A stretch of DNA of 64,000 nt from Lachnospiraceae bacterium (GCA_910574865.1 CAJTDN010000005.1:62001-126000); one strand, 5' to 3'; shown: positions 43,599-52,604, counted from the stretch's first letter. Translations and numbers: made by a program. The notes: generated from the letters alone by a model not told the origin.

Positions 43599-45059
43599 AT
43601 GAATACCAGAAACCTTACCTTATTGACGGACTTGTACGAATTGACCATGATGCAGGGATATTTCGAGACGCAGGAGAACGACACGGTCGTGTTCGACGTC
43701 TTCTTCCGGGAGAACCCGAACAAGGGTGGCTACTCCGTCATGGCCGGCTTAGAGCAGGTAATCGAGTACGTGAAAAATTTAAACTTTTCCTACGAGGACG
43801 TGGACTACCTGCGCGGCCTTGGCATTTTCAGCGAGGACTTCCTTCAATATTTAAGCGGGTTCCATTTCAGCGGCAACATTTACGCCATCCCCGAGGGAAC
43901 CGTGATTTTCCCCAAGGAGCCGCTTTTAAAGGTCGTGGCTCCCATCATGGAGGCTCAGCTCGTGGAAACGGCGATTCTCAACATCATCAACCACCAGAGC
44001 CTGATTGCCACAAAGGCTTCCCGCGTCGTGTACGCGGCGGAGGGCAACGGCATCATGGAGTTTGGCCTGCGGAGGGCACAGGGACCGGACGCCGGACTGT
44101 ATGGTGCGCGCGCGGCCATCATCGGTGGATGCGTGGGAACCTCCAACGTCCTCGCCGGACAGATGTTTGACGTCCCCGTCATGGGAACGCACGCCCACAG
44201 CTGGATCATGAGTTTCAAGGACGAGTACACCGCCTTCAAGGAATATGCCAGGCTCTATCCCAATGCCTGCACGCTCCTGGTGGACACCTATGACACCCTC
44301 AAATCCGGCGTGCCAAACGCCATCCGCGTATTTCAGGAGATGAGGGATGAGGGCGTCCGCCCGAAATCCTACGGCATCCGCTTAGACAGCGGCGACCTTG
44401 CCTATTTGTCCAAAAAGGCCCGGAAAATGCTTGACGAAGCCGGATTTACCGACGCGGTCATCGCCGCCTCCAACGACCTGGACGAGCTATTAATCCACGA
44501 CCTCAAGGTGCAGGGCGCGGCCATCACATCCTGGGGGGTCGGCACGAACCTCATCACCTCCAAGGACTGCCCGTCGTTCGGCGGCGTGTACAAGCTGGCA
44601 GCCATCCAGGACGCGAATGGCGAGTTCGTCCCCAAAATCAAGATTTCGGAAAACACGGAAAAAATCACAAATCCGGGTAACAAAACCATTTTCCGCGTAT
44701 ATGATAAAGAAACCGGAAAAATGCGTGCGGATTTGATTTGTTTTGCGGACGAAGCCTTTGACGAGTCCGAAGACCTGCTTTTGTTCGACCCGAGCGCGAC
44801 TTGGAAAAAAACGCACCTGCAGGGCGGAACCTATACGCTGCGGGAAATTTTGCGGCCGATTTTCATCAACGGCGAATGCAAGTACCAGTCCCCGTCCGTA
44901 AAAGAAATCGCCGCCTACTGCCGGGCGGAAAAGGCGACCTTGTGGGACGAGACGATGCGCCTGTTCAACCCGCACCGGGTTTACGTGGACTTGTCGCAAA
45001 AGCTTTATGACACGAAGACGAGGCTGCTCAACGAAATGAGCAAGTCCGCGGAGGCGTGA
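43599..45059 (+). CDS. pncB: Nicotinate phosphoribosyltransferase
   Basis: A 486-aa protein converting nicotinate and PRPP to nicotinate mononucleotide in NAD salvage. Family landmarks: LLTDLYELTMMQGYF at the N-terminus, a phosphohistidine-region THAHSWIMSF, YGIRLDSGDLAYLSKKAR, ISWGVGTNL-like ITSWGVGTNLITSKD, and a C-terminal LREILRPIF block. The ATG at 43599 follows AAAGGAG; an upstream in-frame start is rejected. No other NAD gene is adjacent. Confidence 0.93.
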   Translation: MNTRNLTLLTDLYELTMMQGYFETQENDTVVFDVFFRENPNKGGYSVMAGLEQVIEYVKNLNFSYEDVDYLRGLGIFSEDFLQYLSGFHFSGNIYAIPEGTVIFPKEPLLKVVAPIMEAQLVETAILNIINHQSLIATKASRVVYAAEGNGIMEFGLRRAQGPDAGLYGARAAIIGGCVGTSNVLAGQMFDVPVMGTHAHSWIMSFKDEYTAFKEYARLYPNACTLLVDTYDTLKSGVPNAIRVFQEMRDEGVRPKSYGIRLDSGDLAYLSKKARKMLDEAGFTDAVIAASNDLDELLIHDLKVQGAAITSWGVGTNLITSKDCPSFGGVYKLAAIQDANGEFVPKIKISENTEKITNPGNKTIFRVYDKETGKMRADLICFADEAFDESEDLLLFDPSATWKKTHLQGGTYTLREILRPIFINGECKYQSPSVKEIAAYCRAEKATLWDETMRLFNPHRVYVDLSQKLYDTKTRLLNEMSKSAEA

Positions 45060-45075
45060 CCGTTACGCTTTTTGT
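45053..45075 (+). terminator. Possible pncB terminator
   Basis: GCGTG-ACCGT-TACGC followed by TTTTTGTTT, overlapping the pncB stop codon. The stem is only five pairs including a G-T, so this is weak. Confidence 0.35.
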
Positions 45076-45089
45076 TTCCGCTCCGAATA

Positions 45090-45255
45090 CTAGTGTACTG
45101 ACACGTTGATTTTTGATAAAACCACACTGAATATTTGTGCATCGACAAGGCGGATGAAAGAGGCGATGCGGTGGCATCGTCGATTGAATCCAACGCAGTT
45201 CGATGTCGCAAATAGGCAAGTAGTTTTACTTAATATGAACGTGTCAGTACACTAG
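45090..45255. mobile_element. 166-bp MITE with 18-bp perfect terminal inverted repeats
   Basis: The left end CTAGTGTACTGACACGTT (45090-45107) is perfectly inverted at 45238-45255. The outer CTAG is palindromic, so the structure can be read as 14-bp inverted repeats (TGTACTGACACGTT) flanked by a 4-bp CTAG target duplication. The interior has no transposase frame. It therefore resembles an internally deleted insertion sequence. It sits between pncB and murF. The rest of the 308-bp gap shows nothing else certain. Confidence 0.8.
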
Positions 45256-45367
45256 CATCGCCCCGTCAGGGCCGGCGCATCCAGAAATGCATGCCGCCTC
45301 CCTGCCCGACACGACATGTCGATAATTGGACGCACGCACTACCTTATCTGGAATGGAGAATCTATAA

Positions 45368-46813
45368 ATGAAACATATGACTTTGAGAGAAATCACCGCC
45401 GCCTGCGGCGGGACTTATTTTGGTGACGTCGAACACGAGGCAAAGGAAGTTTCCAGCGTCGTGATTGACAGCCGCAAGGTGGAAAAGGACAGCTTGTTCA
45501 TCGCCATCCGCGGCGCACGGGCGGACGGACACACCTTCATCCCCCAAACGATAAAGGACGGCGCGCTGTGCGCCGTCTCCGAGGAAGACCTGGGAGCGGT
45601 TTCCCATCCTTACATCCTCGTGGATTCCTGCGAGCAGGCATTGAAGGACATTGCCGAGCACTACCGCCGCTCGCTTGACATCAAGGTGGTCGGCATCAGC
45701 GGAAGCGTCGGCAAGACCAGCACGAAGGAAATGATTGCCTCCGTGCTGTCACAAAAATATAACGTCCTGAAGACGGCGGGCAATTTCAACAACGAAATCG
45801 GCCTGCCGCTGACCATTTTCAATATCCGCGAGGAACACGAGATCGCCGTATTGGAAATGGGCATCAGCCATTTTGGCGAAATGACGAGGCTGGCCAAAAT
45901 CGCACGCCCGGACATTTGCGTGATTACCAACATCGGTTACGCGCACATGGAAAATTTGAAGAATCGCGACGGCATTTTAAAGGCCAAGACGGAAATGTTC
46001 GCCTACATGAATCCCGAAGGCTACATCATCTTAAACGGGGACGACGACAAGCTGGCCGGGTACGCCCCGGAAAACAAGGTCGAACCTACTTATTTCGGAC
46101 TGGACGAGGCACGTCCGTTCCACGCCCTGCATATCGAGGACCGTGGGATGCGCGGAACGATGGTGACGTTCGTCACGCCGGACTCCTCTTTTACGGCACA
46201 CATTTCGGTTCCCGGCGGCCACATGGTTCACAACGCGCTGGCGGCCACGGCGGTCGGCTACGCCCTTGGCATGACCGACAGGCAAATCAAGGCCGGCATC
46301 GAGGCGCTCGTCCCGCTTGCCGGGCGCGGCCGCCTGGTAGAGACCGAAAAATTCGCCATCATTGACGACTGCTACAACGCCAACCCGGCTTCCATGAAGT
46401 CCTCGCTCGACGTGCTTGCCAAGGCCGAAGAACGCAAGGTCGCCATCCTGGGCGACATGTTCGAACTTGGCGAAAACGAAATCAACCTCCATCATGAAAT
46501 CGGCGCGTACGCCGTCGAAATCGGAATCGACGTGTTAGTGTGCATCGGCTCGCTGTCGAAGCACATGGCGGCCGGGGCGGAAAAAGCCGTGACCCAAAAT
46601 AAACATGACGGTAAAACACGCGGAAATGCCATTTATACACAAAAAGCTGATATTGACGCGGGTTCTTCTGACACGAAAATATTTTACTTTGAGGACAAGG
46701 CAGAGTTTTTCGCGGGGCTTGACCAAATTTTAAAAGCAAAAGACACGATTCTCGTCAAGGCCTCCCATGGGATGGAATTCACGGAAATCATCGACGTACT
46801 GGAAAAACACTAG
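45368..46813 (+). CDS. murF: UDP-N-acetylmuramoyl-tripeptide--D-alanyl-D-alanine ligase
   Basis: A 481-aa Mur ligase that adds D-Ala-D-Ala to the UDP-MurNAc tripeptide in the cytoplasm. The N-terminal Mur domain has VVIDSRKVEKDSLFIAIRG. The ATP site is GISGSVGKTSTKEMIASVL; FNNEIGLPLTIF, EMGISHFGEM and ITNIGYAHMENL follow, and the C-terminal domain begins IIDDCYNANPASMKSSLDVL. A small insert near residues 410-435 (KHDGKTRGN) is not in most homologues. TGGAGAATCTATAA precedes the ATG. Confidence 0.95.
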   Translation: MKHMTLREITAACGGTYFGDVEHEAKEVSSVVIDSRKVEKDSLFIAIRGARADGHTFIPQTIKDGALCAVSEEDLGAVSHPYILVDSCEQALKDIAEHYRRSLDIKVVGISGSVGKTSTKEMIASVLSQKYNVLKTAGNFNNEIGLPLTIFNIREEHEIAVLEMGISHFGEMTRLAKIARPDICVITNIGYAHMENLKNRDGILKAKTEMFAYMNPEGYIILNGDDDKLAGYAPENKVEPTYFGLDEARPFHALHIEDRGMRGTMVTFVTPDSSFTAHISVPGGHMVHNALAATAVGYALGMTDRQIKAGIEALVPLAGRGRLVETEKFAIIDDCYNANPASMKSSLDVLAKAEERKVAILGDMFELGENEINLHHEIGAYAVEIGIDVLVCIGSLSKHMAAGAEKAVTQNKHDGKTRGNAIYTQKADIDAGSSDTKIFYFEDKAEFFAGLDQILKAKDTILVKASHGMEFTEIIDVLEKH

Positions 46814-46833
46814 ATAGCATATCAAAACTGAAA

Positions 46834-46851
46834 TGTCACCTGACGGTGACA
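46834..46851. repeat. Hairpin family F, copy 2
   Basis: TGTCACC-TGAC-GGTGACA, 20 bp after the murF stop. It shares its loop with 26179-26196 and differs by one compensatory base pair. No T-run follows. Confidence 0.5.
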
Positions 46852-46885
46852 CGATCGCAAATAAACGTACTGGAGAAATATCAAC

Positions 46886-47890
46886 ATGAACGCAAAGGCA
46901 AAAAGTAACCTGATGCTCGTCGTGACTGCCCTGATATGGGGCAGCGCGTTCGTGGCACAGAGCGTGGGAATGGACTATCTCGGTCCATTCACTTTTAACT
47001 CCGTCCGCTGCTTCCTGGGCGGACTTATTTTACTTCCGGTAATAAAACTGTTTGACATGCAAAAGAAGAACGGCGCGGCGGACGCGCGGGCTAATGACGG
47101 ATTACGGGGCGCGACGCAAAATGCGGCGGACGCACGGGCTAACGGCGGATTACGGGGCGCCGCGCAAACAGACGCGGAGAACGATACGGAAGGAAAAAAT
47201 CCGCGCACGCTGCTTATCGGCGGCATTTGCTGCGGAACCGCCCTGGCCGTTGCCAGTTCCCTGCAACAACTGGGACTCGTTTACACCACTGCCGGGAAGG
47301 CCGGGTTTATCACGGCTCTTTACATTTTAATCGTCCCCGTCATGGGACTCCTCCTCAAGAAAAAAGTCGGAGTCAAGACATGGATTGGAGTCGTGTTGGC
47401 AGTCGGCGGCATGTATTTTTTGTGCATTACCGACGGCTTCTCCATTTCCGGGGGGGATTTCCTCGTATTTTTGTGCGCAATTGTATTTGCCGTGCACATC
47501 ATGGTCATCGACCATTTTTCCCCTCGAGTGGACGGCGTGAAAATGTCTTGCATCCAGTTTTTCGTCTGCGGCATTTTGTGCGCCATTCCGATGCTTCTTT
47601 TTGAGCGGCCCGACCCGACACAAATCCTGGCCGCCTGGATGCCGCTTTGTTACGCCGGATTCCTCTCCTGCGGCGTGGCCTACACATTGCAAATCGTGGC
47701 ACAAAAAAACACGAACCCGACAGTGGCCTCACTCCTGATGAGCCTCGAATCCGTGTTTGCCGTGCTGACCGGTTGGATTATCCTGGGCGAACGCCTGACG
47801 CCAAGGGAGTTTGTCGGATGCGCGCTGATGTTCGCGGCCATCATCCTGGCACAATTGCCTGAGAAAAAGAAAACGGTCTCGGCTCCGTAA
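46886..47890 (+). CDS. EamA/DMT-family transporter with duplicated cytoplasmic loop
   Basis: A 334-aa ten-helix drug/metabolite transporter: two EamA repeats, the first opening LVVTALIWGSAFVAQSVGMDYLGPF, the second with GGDFLVFLCAIVFAVHIMVI. Between helices 2 and 3, residues ~64-95 hold two copies of AADARAN-GLRGA-Q, encoded by a 48-bp tandem duplication (47075-47170). Most EamA proteins lack this loop. The substrate is unknown. The stop codon lies in the loop of the terminator at 47863-47902. Confidence 0.88.
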   Translation: MNAKAKSNLMLVVTALIWGSAFVAQSVGMDYLGPFTFNSVRCFLGGLILLPVIKLFDMQKKNGAADARANDGLRGATQNAADARANGGLRGAAQTDAENDTEGKNPRTLLIGGICCGTALAVASSLQQLGLVYTTAGKAGFITALYILIVPVMGLLLKKKVGVKTWIGVVLAVGGMYFLCITDGFSISGGDFLVFLCAIVFAVHIMVIDHFSPRVDGVKMSCIQFFVCGILCAIPMLLFERPDPTQILAAWMPLCYAGFLSCGVAYTLQIVAQKNTNPTVASLLMSLESVFAVLTGWIILGERLTPREFVGCALMFAAIILAQLPEKKKTVSAP

Positions 47891-47902
47891 GGAGCGAGAC
47901 CG
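47863..47902 (-). terminator. Intrinsic terminator of the MATE gene (convergent region)
   Basis: On the minus strand: CGGTCTCG-CTCC, loop TTAC, GGAG-CCGAGACCG (12 bp, one bulge), followed by TTTTCTTTTTCTC. It is downstream of the MATE gene ending at 47950 and overlaps the 3' end of the converging EamA gene. This is the clearest intrinsic terminator seen in the window. Confidence 0.85.
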
Positions 47903-47949
47903 AAATGTCAAAAGGCATGATGAACGCACATGGAGAGTATTCCTTTTTC

Positions 47950-49296
47950 TTACTGCCCTATCAAGTTTTTCTTTTTCCAATGTCCCGTGCGATACCACGT
48001 ATAGGATATCAGATAGTTTACCGCCCACCCCAGCGGAACCGCGTACCAAATCACTTCGATGCCGAATACCGGGGAGAGCAGCCGCGCCACCGACACGCGC
48101 AGCGTCAAATTGACGAGGTTCGCCAGCATATAGACGTTCACGTCCCCCGCCGCCCGCAAGATGCCGTCGGTGATGGACTTGAACCCAATCAGGCACATGA
48201 AGCAGGCCTCAAACCGAAAACAGGCCGCGCCCACGGAAAATGCCACCGCCGACTCCGTCTCACTGACGAACAACGACACGATAGGACGACAAAAAAGCTG
48301 CGATATTACGAGAAGCAGCACGGCAAACCCGATGATAATCCGATACGCGGCGTGATAGCCTTCCCGCACCCGTTCCACTTTGTTCGCCCCCAGGTTTTGC
48401 GCGGCGAAGGTGGACATCGCATTCCCGGTGGCAATCATCGGCACGATGCAAATGGATTCCAGCCGCATGCCTGCCGAATATCCCGCCACGGAGGACGACC
48501 CGAACACGTTGACCGCCGACTGCGTGAGCAATAGGCCGATGCTGACAATGGACTGCTGCACGATGGAGGGAATGGCAATTTTCAGGCCGCCAAAAAACAT
48601 CCCCACATCAAAAAGCCTCCCCGTCTTCGCACCATATTCCTTCAGTTTCCGCAATAATACGGCGAACGAAATCAGCGAGGACACGCCCTGCGCCAATACC
48701 GTGGCGATGGCCACGCCAGCCACGCCCAAATGAAACACGAGCACCATCACCAAATCCAAAAAGACATTTAACACGGACGAAAAAATTAGCAAATAAAGCG
48801 GAATTTCCGACTTGCCCAGGGCGTTAAAGTTTGCCGCCAAAATATTGTACATGAACAGGAACGGCAATCCCACGAAGTAAATCTGCAGATACGTCACCGC
48901 GTCGGCGAAAATATTGTCCGGCGTTTTTAGAACCTTCAGAATCGTCGGGTTGGCAAAAAAGCCGAAGAGTGCCAGTAACGTTCCGAACACCGCGAACGCC
49001 AATAAAAACGTCGATACCGCCGTCTTCATTTCCCCATATTTCCTCGCGCCGAGATACTGGCTGACCAGAACCGACGCGCCCATCCCGCCACCGATGGCCA
49101 CCATGATAAATACCGTGGTGAAAGAGTACGAGGCCCCGACCGCCGCCAGCGCGTCCTCCCCCACGAAGCGTCCCACGATGATGGAGTCCGCCATGTTATA
49201 GAACTGTTGAAACAAATTACCCGCAATCATCGGCAGGGCAAACAAAAACATCGACTGCCCCGGTTTTCCGTTTATCAAATCCACCTTCTGCCTCAT
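47950..49296 (-). CDS. MATE-family efflux transporter
   Basis: About 448 aa, twelve membrane helices in two MatE repeats (LFALPMIAGNLFQQFYNMADSII; second repeat around IAIPSIVQQSIVSIGLLL). N-terminal ADSIIVGRFVGEDALAAVG matches the family pattern. It exports cationic compounds or metabolites using Na+ or H+. An ATG at 49296 starts the protein; an in-frame GTG at 49308 is possible. It is convergent with the EamA gene and divergent from the AEC gene. Confidence 0.9.
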   Translation of the reverse strand: MRQKVDLINGKPGQSMFLFALPMIAGNLFQQFYNMADSIIVGRFVGEDALAAVGASYSFTTVFIMVAIGGGMGASVLVSQYLGARKYGEMKTAVSTFLLAFAVFGTLLALFGFFANPTILKVLKTPDNIFADAVTYLQIYFVGLPFLFMYNILAANFNALGKSEIPLYLLIFSSVLNVFLDLVMVLVFHLGVAGVAIATVLAQGVSSLISFAVLLRKLKEYGAKTGRLFDVGMFFGGLKIAIPSIVQQSIVSIGLLLTQSAVNVFGSSSVAGYSAGMRLESICIVPMIATGNAMSTFAAQNLGANKVERVREGYHAAYRIIIGFAVLLLVISQLFCRPIVSLFVSETESAVAFSVGAACFRFEACFMCLIGFKSITDGILRAAGDVNVYMLANLVNLTLRVSVARLLSPVFGIEVIWYAVPLGWAVNYLISYTWYRTGHWKKKNLIGQ

Positions 49297-49308
49297 ATAT
49301 ACGACCAC

Positions 49309-49495
49309 CGCCTATTTCCTGCTATTAAAATCTCACCTTGATGCCACGGATTGCCTTGCACTTCGCGCTCTCGCCGTCCGGTGCTTTTAAAGTAAATGAT
49401 ACAACAATATGATTTCCATATCAAGTCATAAAGACAAATATGTGAACAAAATCACAAATAATTTATAGCATTTTACTTCTCCTTTGTGGTATGAT
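49309..49495. other. Divergent regulatory gap, first part
   Basis: This 187-bp part of the 469-bp gap between the MATE and AEC genes is AT-rich from ~49390 on and holds the palindrome at 49441. No gene is seen. The second part of the gap is the family C repeat at 49496-49693. A short leader with AAGGAGAAG follows before the AEC start at 49778. Confidence 0.5.
49441..49456. promoter_or_regulatory. Crp/Fnr- or Rex-like operator
   Basis: TGTGAACAAAATCACA is a perfect TGTGA-N6-TCACA dyad, the Crp/Fnr-family pattern. Extended to 18 bases it also fits the Rex consensus (TTGTGAA-N4-TTCACAA) with two mismatches. It lies between the divergent MATE and AEC genes; which regulator binds is unknown. Confidence 0.5.
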
Positions 49496-49693
49496 ATGAT
49501 ACAAGCGTCAAAAGGTCATGCGTTTCATGCTTGCATGAAAAAGGATGACTTTGGGACGCGCAAAACACCGAAAAGCAGCCATTTTTCGCAGAAAAATGAG
49601 CGGATTTGAGGTGTTTTAGGATTACGGGAGTGCGTTAGCACGGAGTAATCCGTGTATCATGAGCGTCAAAATACCTTTTGACGCTTGTATCAT
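49496..49693 (-). repeat. Interspersed repeat family C, complete copy with terminal inverted repeats
   Basis: A 198-bp element bounded by 21-bp perfect inverted repeats (49496-49516 and 49673-49693; core ACAAGCGTCAAAAGG). Inside are a GCGTCAAAA/TTTTGACGC hairpin, TTTCATGC/GCATGAAA, a CATTTTTC/GAAAAATG hairpin, and GGATTAC/GTAATCC. It is homologous, in reverse orientation, to 37293-37470 and 52611-52740. No ORF. Structure is MITE-like. Confidence 0.85.
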
Positions 49694-49777
49694 GATATGT
49701 CAAGATACAAAAATACAATCCCATGAATAAGTGGCATGAAAAAACATGACTGAAAATGAATAAGGAGAAGCTTTTAT

Positions 49778-50692
49778 ATGGACATCGTATTATTATTGTT
49801 AAAGCAAAACATCATCATGTTCGTCTACCTTTTAATCGGATATTTCCTATTCCGCAAGAAGCTGGTAAGCACGCAGGGAAGCGCGGATATCGGGCGAATG
49901 CTTTTATATGCCGTGATGCCGGTGGTCATCATAAAGTCCTACCTGGTCGAATTTTCCCTGGAAAAGCTCGAAGGACTTGCCATTTCCTTCGTGCTGGCCG
50001 CGCTCTCGCTGCTTCTGTCCATCCTCGTCTCCCGCGTCTTCTTTAAAAAGGAGTGCGGCATCGAGCGGTTCGGCGTGGCATTTTCCAACGCCGGGTTTAT
50101 CGGCATCCCACTGGTACAAATGACGCTTGGGGAAGAGGCCGTCTTTTACGTGGCCGCTTTCGTCGCCCTGCTCAACATCCTGCAGTGGACTTATGGCGTA
50201 CTCGCCATCACGGGGGACAAGTCGGCGGTTTCCATCAAAAAAATCAGCACGAATCCCATCGTGCTAAGCTTTTTGGCGAGCATCCTGCTTTTCCTGCTGC
50301 CCATAAGCCTCCCCGCGGCCGTGACCGGGGTCATCGGCACGATCGCGTCCATGAACGGCCCGCTGGCCATGATCGTCCTCGGCGTTTATTTGGCGCAGGT
50401 TCCGCTCAAGGAATTATTTACGGACAAGCAGGTGTACAAGGCGACCGCCGTGCGGCTGCTCGTCATTCCGGCGCTGACCATCGTGCTGATGCTCGTGTTT
50501 CCTTCCAAGTACCTTTTAATCAAGCTGACCGTGATGATTGCCGCCTCCGCGCCGATTGGCTCCAACGTGGCGATATTCGCGCAGATTTATGGTAAGGACT
50601 ATACGCAGGCGGTCAAGGAAATCTGCACGAGCACGCTGCTTTGCATCATCACGCTGCCCATCATGATTGGAATCGCGAACGCGATACTATAA
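49778..50692 (+). CDS. AEC-family (auxin efflux carrier-like) transporter
   Basis: A 304-aa protein with ten membrane helices. AEC features: FLFRKKLVSTQGSADIGRML, FSNAGFIGIPLVQMTLGEEA (the conserved N-x-GF-GxP motif after helix 4), and ASAPIGSNVAIFAQIYG near the end. Bacterial members carry dicarboxylates such as malate, or other organic acids. AAGGAGAAGCTTTTAT precedes the ATG. The SGNH hydrolase gene follows by ~45 bp. Confidence 0.9.
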   Translation: MDIVLLLLKQNIIMFVYLLIGYFLFRKKLVSTQGSADIGRMLLYAVMPVVIIKSYLVEFSLEKLEGLAISFVLAALSLLLSILVSRVFFKKECGIERFGVAFSNAGFIGIPLVQMTLGEEAVFYVAAFVALLNILQWTYGVLAITGDKSAVSIKKISTNPIVLSFLASILLFLLPISLPAAVTGVIGTIASMNGPLAMIVLGVYLAQVPLKELFTDKQVYKATAVRLLVIPALTIVLMLVFPSKYLLIKLTVMIAASAPIGSNVAIFAQIYGKDYTQAVKEICTSTLLCIITLPIMIGIANAIL

Positions 50693-50738
50693 TTACGTGA
50701 ATTCAAAATTCAAATATATCAAAAGGAGAGATTTAAAA

Positions 50739-51452
50739 ATGGAAAACAAACAAGCAAACCCAATGGGAAACATGCCGACAGACCCGATGGAAATCTTCAA
50801 GGCAATGAGCGAGAGGGAACGCCAAGACAAAATCAACCGCTTCCGCGTCCTCAACCAGACCGTCAAGAAGGGCGAAACCCTTTTCACCGGCTCTTCCCTG
50901 ATGGAACAGTTTCCCATCAACGAACTGGCGCAGGATTTTGACGTCAAGACCGTCATTTACAACCGCGGCATCGGCGGCTATACCACCGACGACATGCTCG
51001 CGCACATGGACGAGCAGATTTTCGGCGTGGGGCCGTCCCGCATTTTCATTAACATCGGCACCAACGACATCGGCATGCCGATAAATACGTTCGAGGAAAA
51101 CTTGTCACACATGCTGACAAATTACCGCGAGATTTTGACACAAATCAAAAACAGGCTGCCGGAAGCGGAAGTGTTTCTGATGGCCTATTATCCGGTCAAT
51201 GAAAATGCCGCCGGGGAGGACGCCCCGGAATATTTGAAGTACATGTTCAAGAACCGCACGAACGAAAACATCCTCACGGCCAACACGGAAGTGGAAAAGC
51301 TGGCCGCCGAATTCGGCTACCATTACATTGACGTCAATGACGGCCTGCGCGGCGAGGACGGACGACTGAAAAAAGAATTTACCATCGAGGGCATCCACAT
51401 GTACGCAAATGGCTATTGCGTCGTGCTGGAAAATATGAGAAAATATCTGTAA
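50739..51452 (+). CDS. SGNH/GDSL-type hydrolase
   Basis: A 237-aa cytoplasmic protein. Blocks: TLFTGSSLMEQFPINE (GDSL block; catalytic Ser), YNRGIGGYTTDDML (block II Gly), FINIGTNDIG (block III, GxND) and EGIHMYANGY (block V Asp-x-x-His region, here with Glu at the Asp position). Family members hydrolyse esters of sugars, lipids or acyl groups. AAGGAGAG upstream favours the ATG at 50739; the upstream in-frame extension overlaps the AEC gene and is rejected. The substrate is unknown. Confidence 0.87.
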   Translation: MENKQANPMGNMPTDPMEIFKAMSERERQDKINRFRVLNQTVKKGETLFTGSSLMEQFPINELAQDFDVKTVIYNRGIGGYTTDDMLAHMDEQIFGVGPSRIFINIGTNDIGMPINTFEENLSHMLTNYREILTQIKNRLPEAEVFLMAYYPVNENAAGEDAPEYLKYMFKNRTNENILTANTEVEKLAAEFGYHYIDVNDGLRGEDGRLKKEFTIEGIHMYANGYCVVLENMRKYL

Positions 51453-51488
51453 TCTAACGGCAAATCAGCAAAAAGAGGGAGGATTCTC

Positions 51489-52604
51489 ATGGGATATTTA
51501 GGTGAAGACATTCAGAAGCTTGGGTTCGGCCTGATGCGCCTTCCCCAGAAGGACGGCCAGATTGACGTCGAGCAGACGAAGGAAATGGTCGATTTGTTCC
51601 TGGAGGCCGGATTTACATATTTTGACACCGCGTGGGCCTACGCAGGCAGCGAGGACGCCATTCGCCAGGCACTGGTGGAGCGGTACCCGCGCGAGCGGTT
51701 CCAGCTCGCGACCAAGAACGCGGCCTGGATCAACTGCAAGACGAGGGAAGAGGCCGTCGCGCAGTTTGACACCTCGCTAAAGCAAACCGGGGCGGGATAT
51801 TTTGACTTTTACCTGCTGCACAACCTCGGGGAACATCGGACAAAGTATTTCGACGATTTCGACATGTGGAATTTCGCGGCCGAGAAAAAGGCCGAGGGAA
51901 AAATCAAGCACGTCGGGTTTTCCTTCCACTCCACGCCGGAAGAACTGGAAGAAATCCTCATCAAGCACCCGGAAATGGAATTCGTGCAGCTGCAGATTAA
52001 CTATGCGGACTGGGAAAACCCGTCCATCCAGTCGCGCGGATGCTACGAGATGGCACGTAAATATGGTAAGCCGGTCATCATCATGGAGCCGGTCAAGGGC
52101 GGCATGCTGGCCAATCCCCCAAAGCCGGTCAGGGATGTCTTTGCCGAGGCAGATAAGGAGGCCTCGTGCGCGTCCTGGGCCATCCGCTTCGCCGCCAGCC
52201 TGGACGGCATCATCACCGTGCTTTCCGGCATGAGCAACGTGGAGCAAATGAAGGATAACTTGTCTTTCATGAAATCCTTTACCACGCTTTCGGATGAGGA
52301 GCGCAAGATACTTTCCAAGGCGCAGGAGGCACTCGCAACCATCCCATTGATTCCCTGCACGACCTGCAATTATTGCGCCAAAGTCTGTCCGGAAAACATC
52401 GGCATCTCCGGTTCTTTCACGGCCATGAACTATCACACCCTATATGGCAAGGAAAATGCCATGGGACAGCTTAACTGGCTGGTAGACGGGCACGACAAAA
52501 AACGCGCCGACAAATGCATCCGTTGTGGAAAATGCGAGCAGGCCTGCCCGCAGCATATAGCGATTCGCGAGGAATTGAAGAACGTTGCGGCAACCCTCGT
52601 ATAG
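51489..52604 (+). CDS. Aldo/keto reductase with C-terminal 4Fe-4S ferredoxin motifs
   Basis: A 371-aa protein. Residues ~1-275 are an aldo/keto reductase barrel (LGFGLMRLPQ, FDTAWAYAGSEDAIRQAL, DFYLLHNLGEH, KHVGFSFHSTPEELEEIL). Two cysteine clusters follow: CTTCNYCAKVCPENI (~296) and CIRCGKCEQACPQHI (~346), which bind [4Fe-4S]. This fused form is common in anaerobes and presumably passes electrons between the barrel's nucleotide and ferredoxin-like partners. AGAGGGAGGATTCTC precedes the ATG. Confidence 0.92.
   Translation: MGYLGEDIQKLGFGLMRLPQKDGQIDVEQTKEMVDLFLEAGFTYFDTAWAYAGSEDAIRQALVERYPRERFQLATKNAAWINCKTREEAVAQFDTSLKQTGAGYFDFYLLHNLGEHRTKYFDDFDMWNFAAEKKAEGKIKHVGFSFHSTPEELEEILIKHPEMEFVQLQINYADWENPSIQSRGCYEMARKYGKPVIIMEPVKGGMLANPPKPVRDVFAEADKEASCASWAIRFAASLDGIITVLSGMSNVEQMKDNLSFMKSFTTLSDEERKILSKAQEALATIPLIPCTTCNYCAKVCPENIGISGSFTAMNYHTLYGKENAMGQLNWLVDGHDKKRADKCIRCGKCEQACPQHIAIREELKNVAATLV

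Noticed and set aside
45005-45211. Short minus-strand frames over the pncB end and the MITE
   Set aside because: They cross the gene end and the inverted-repeat element, with no ribosome binding site or recognisable protein.
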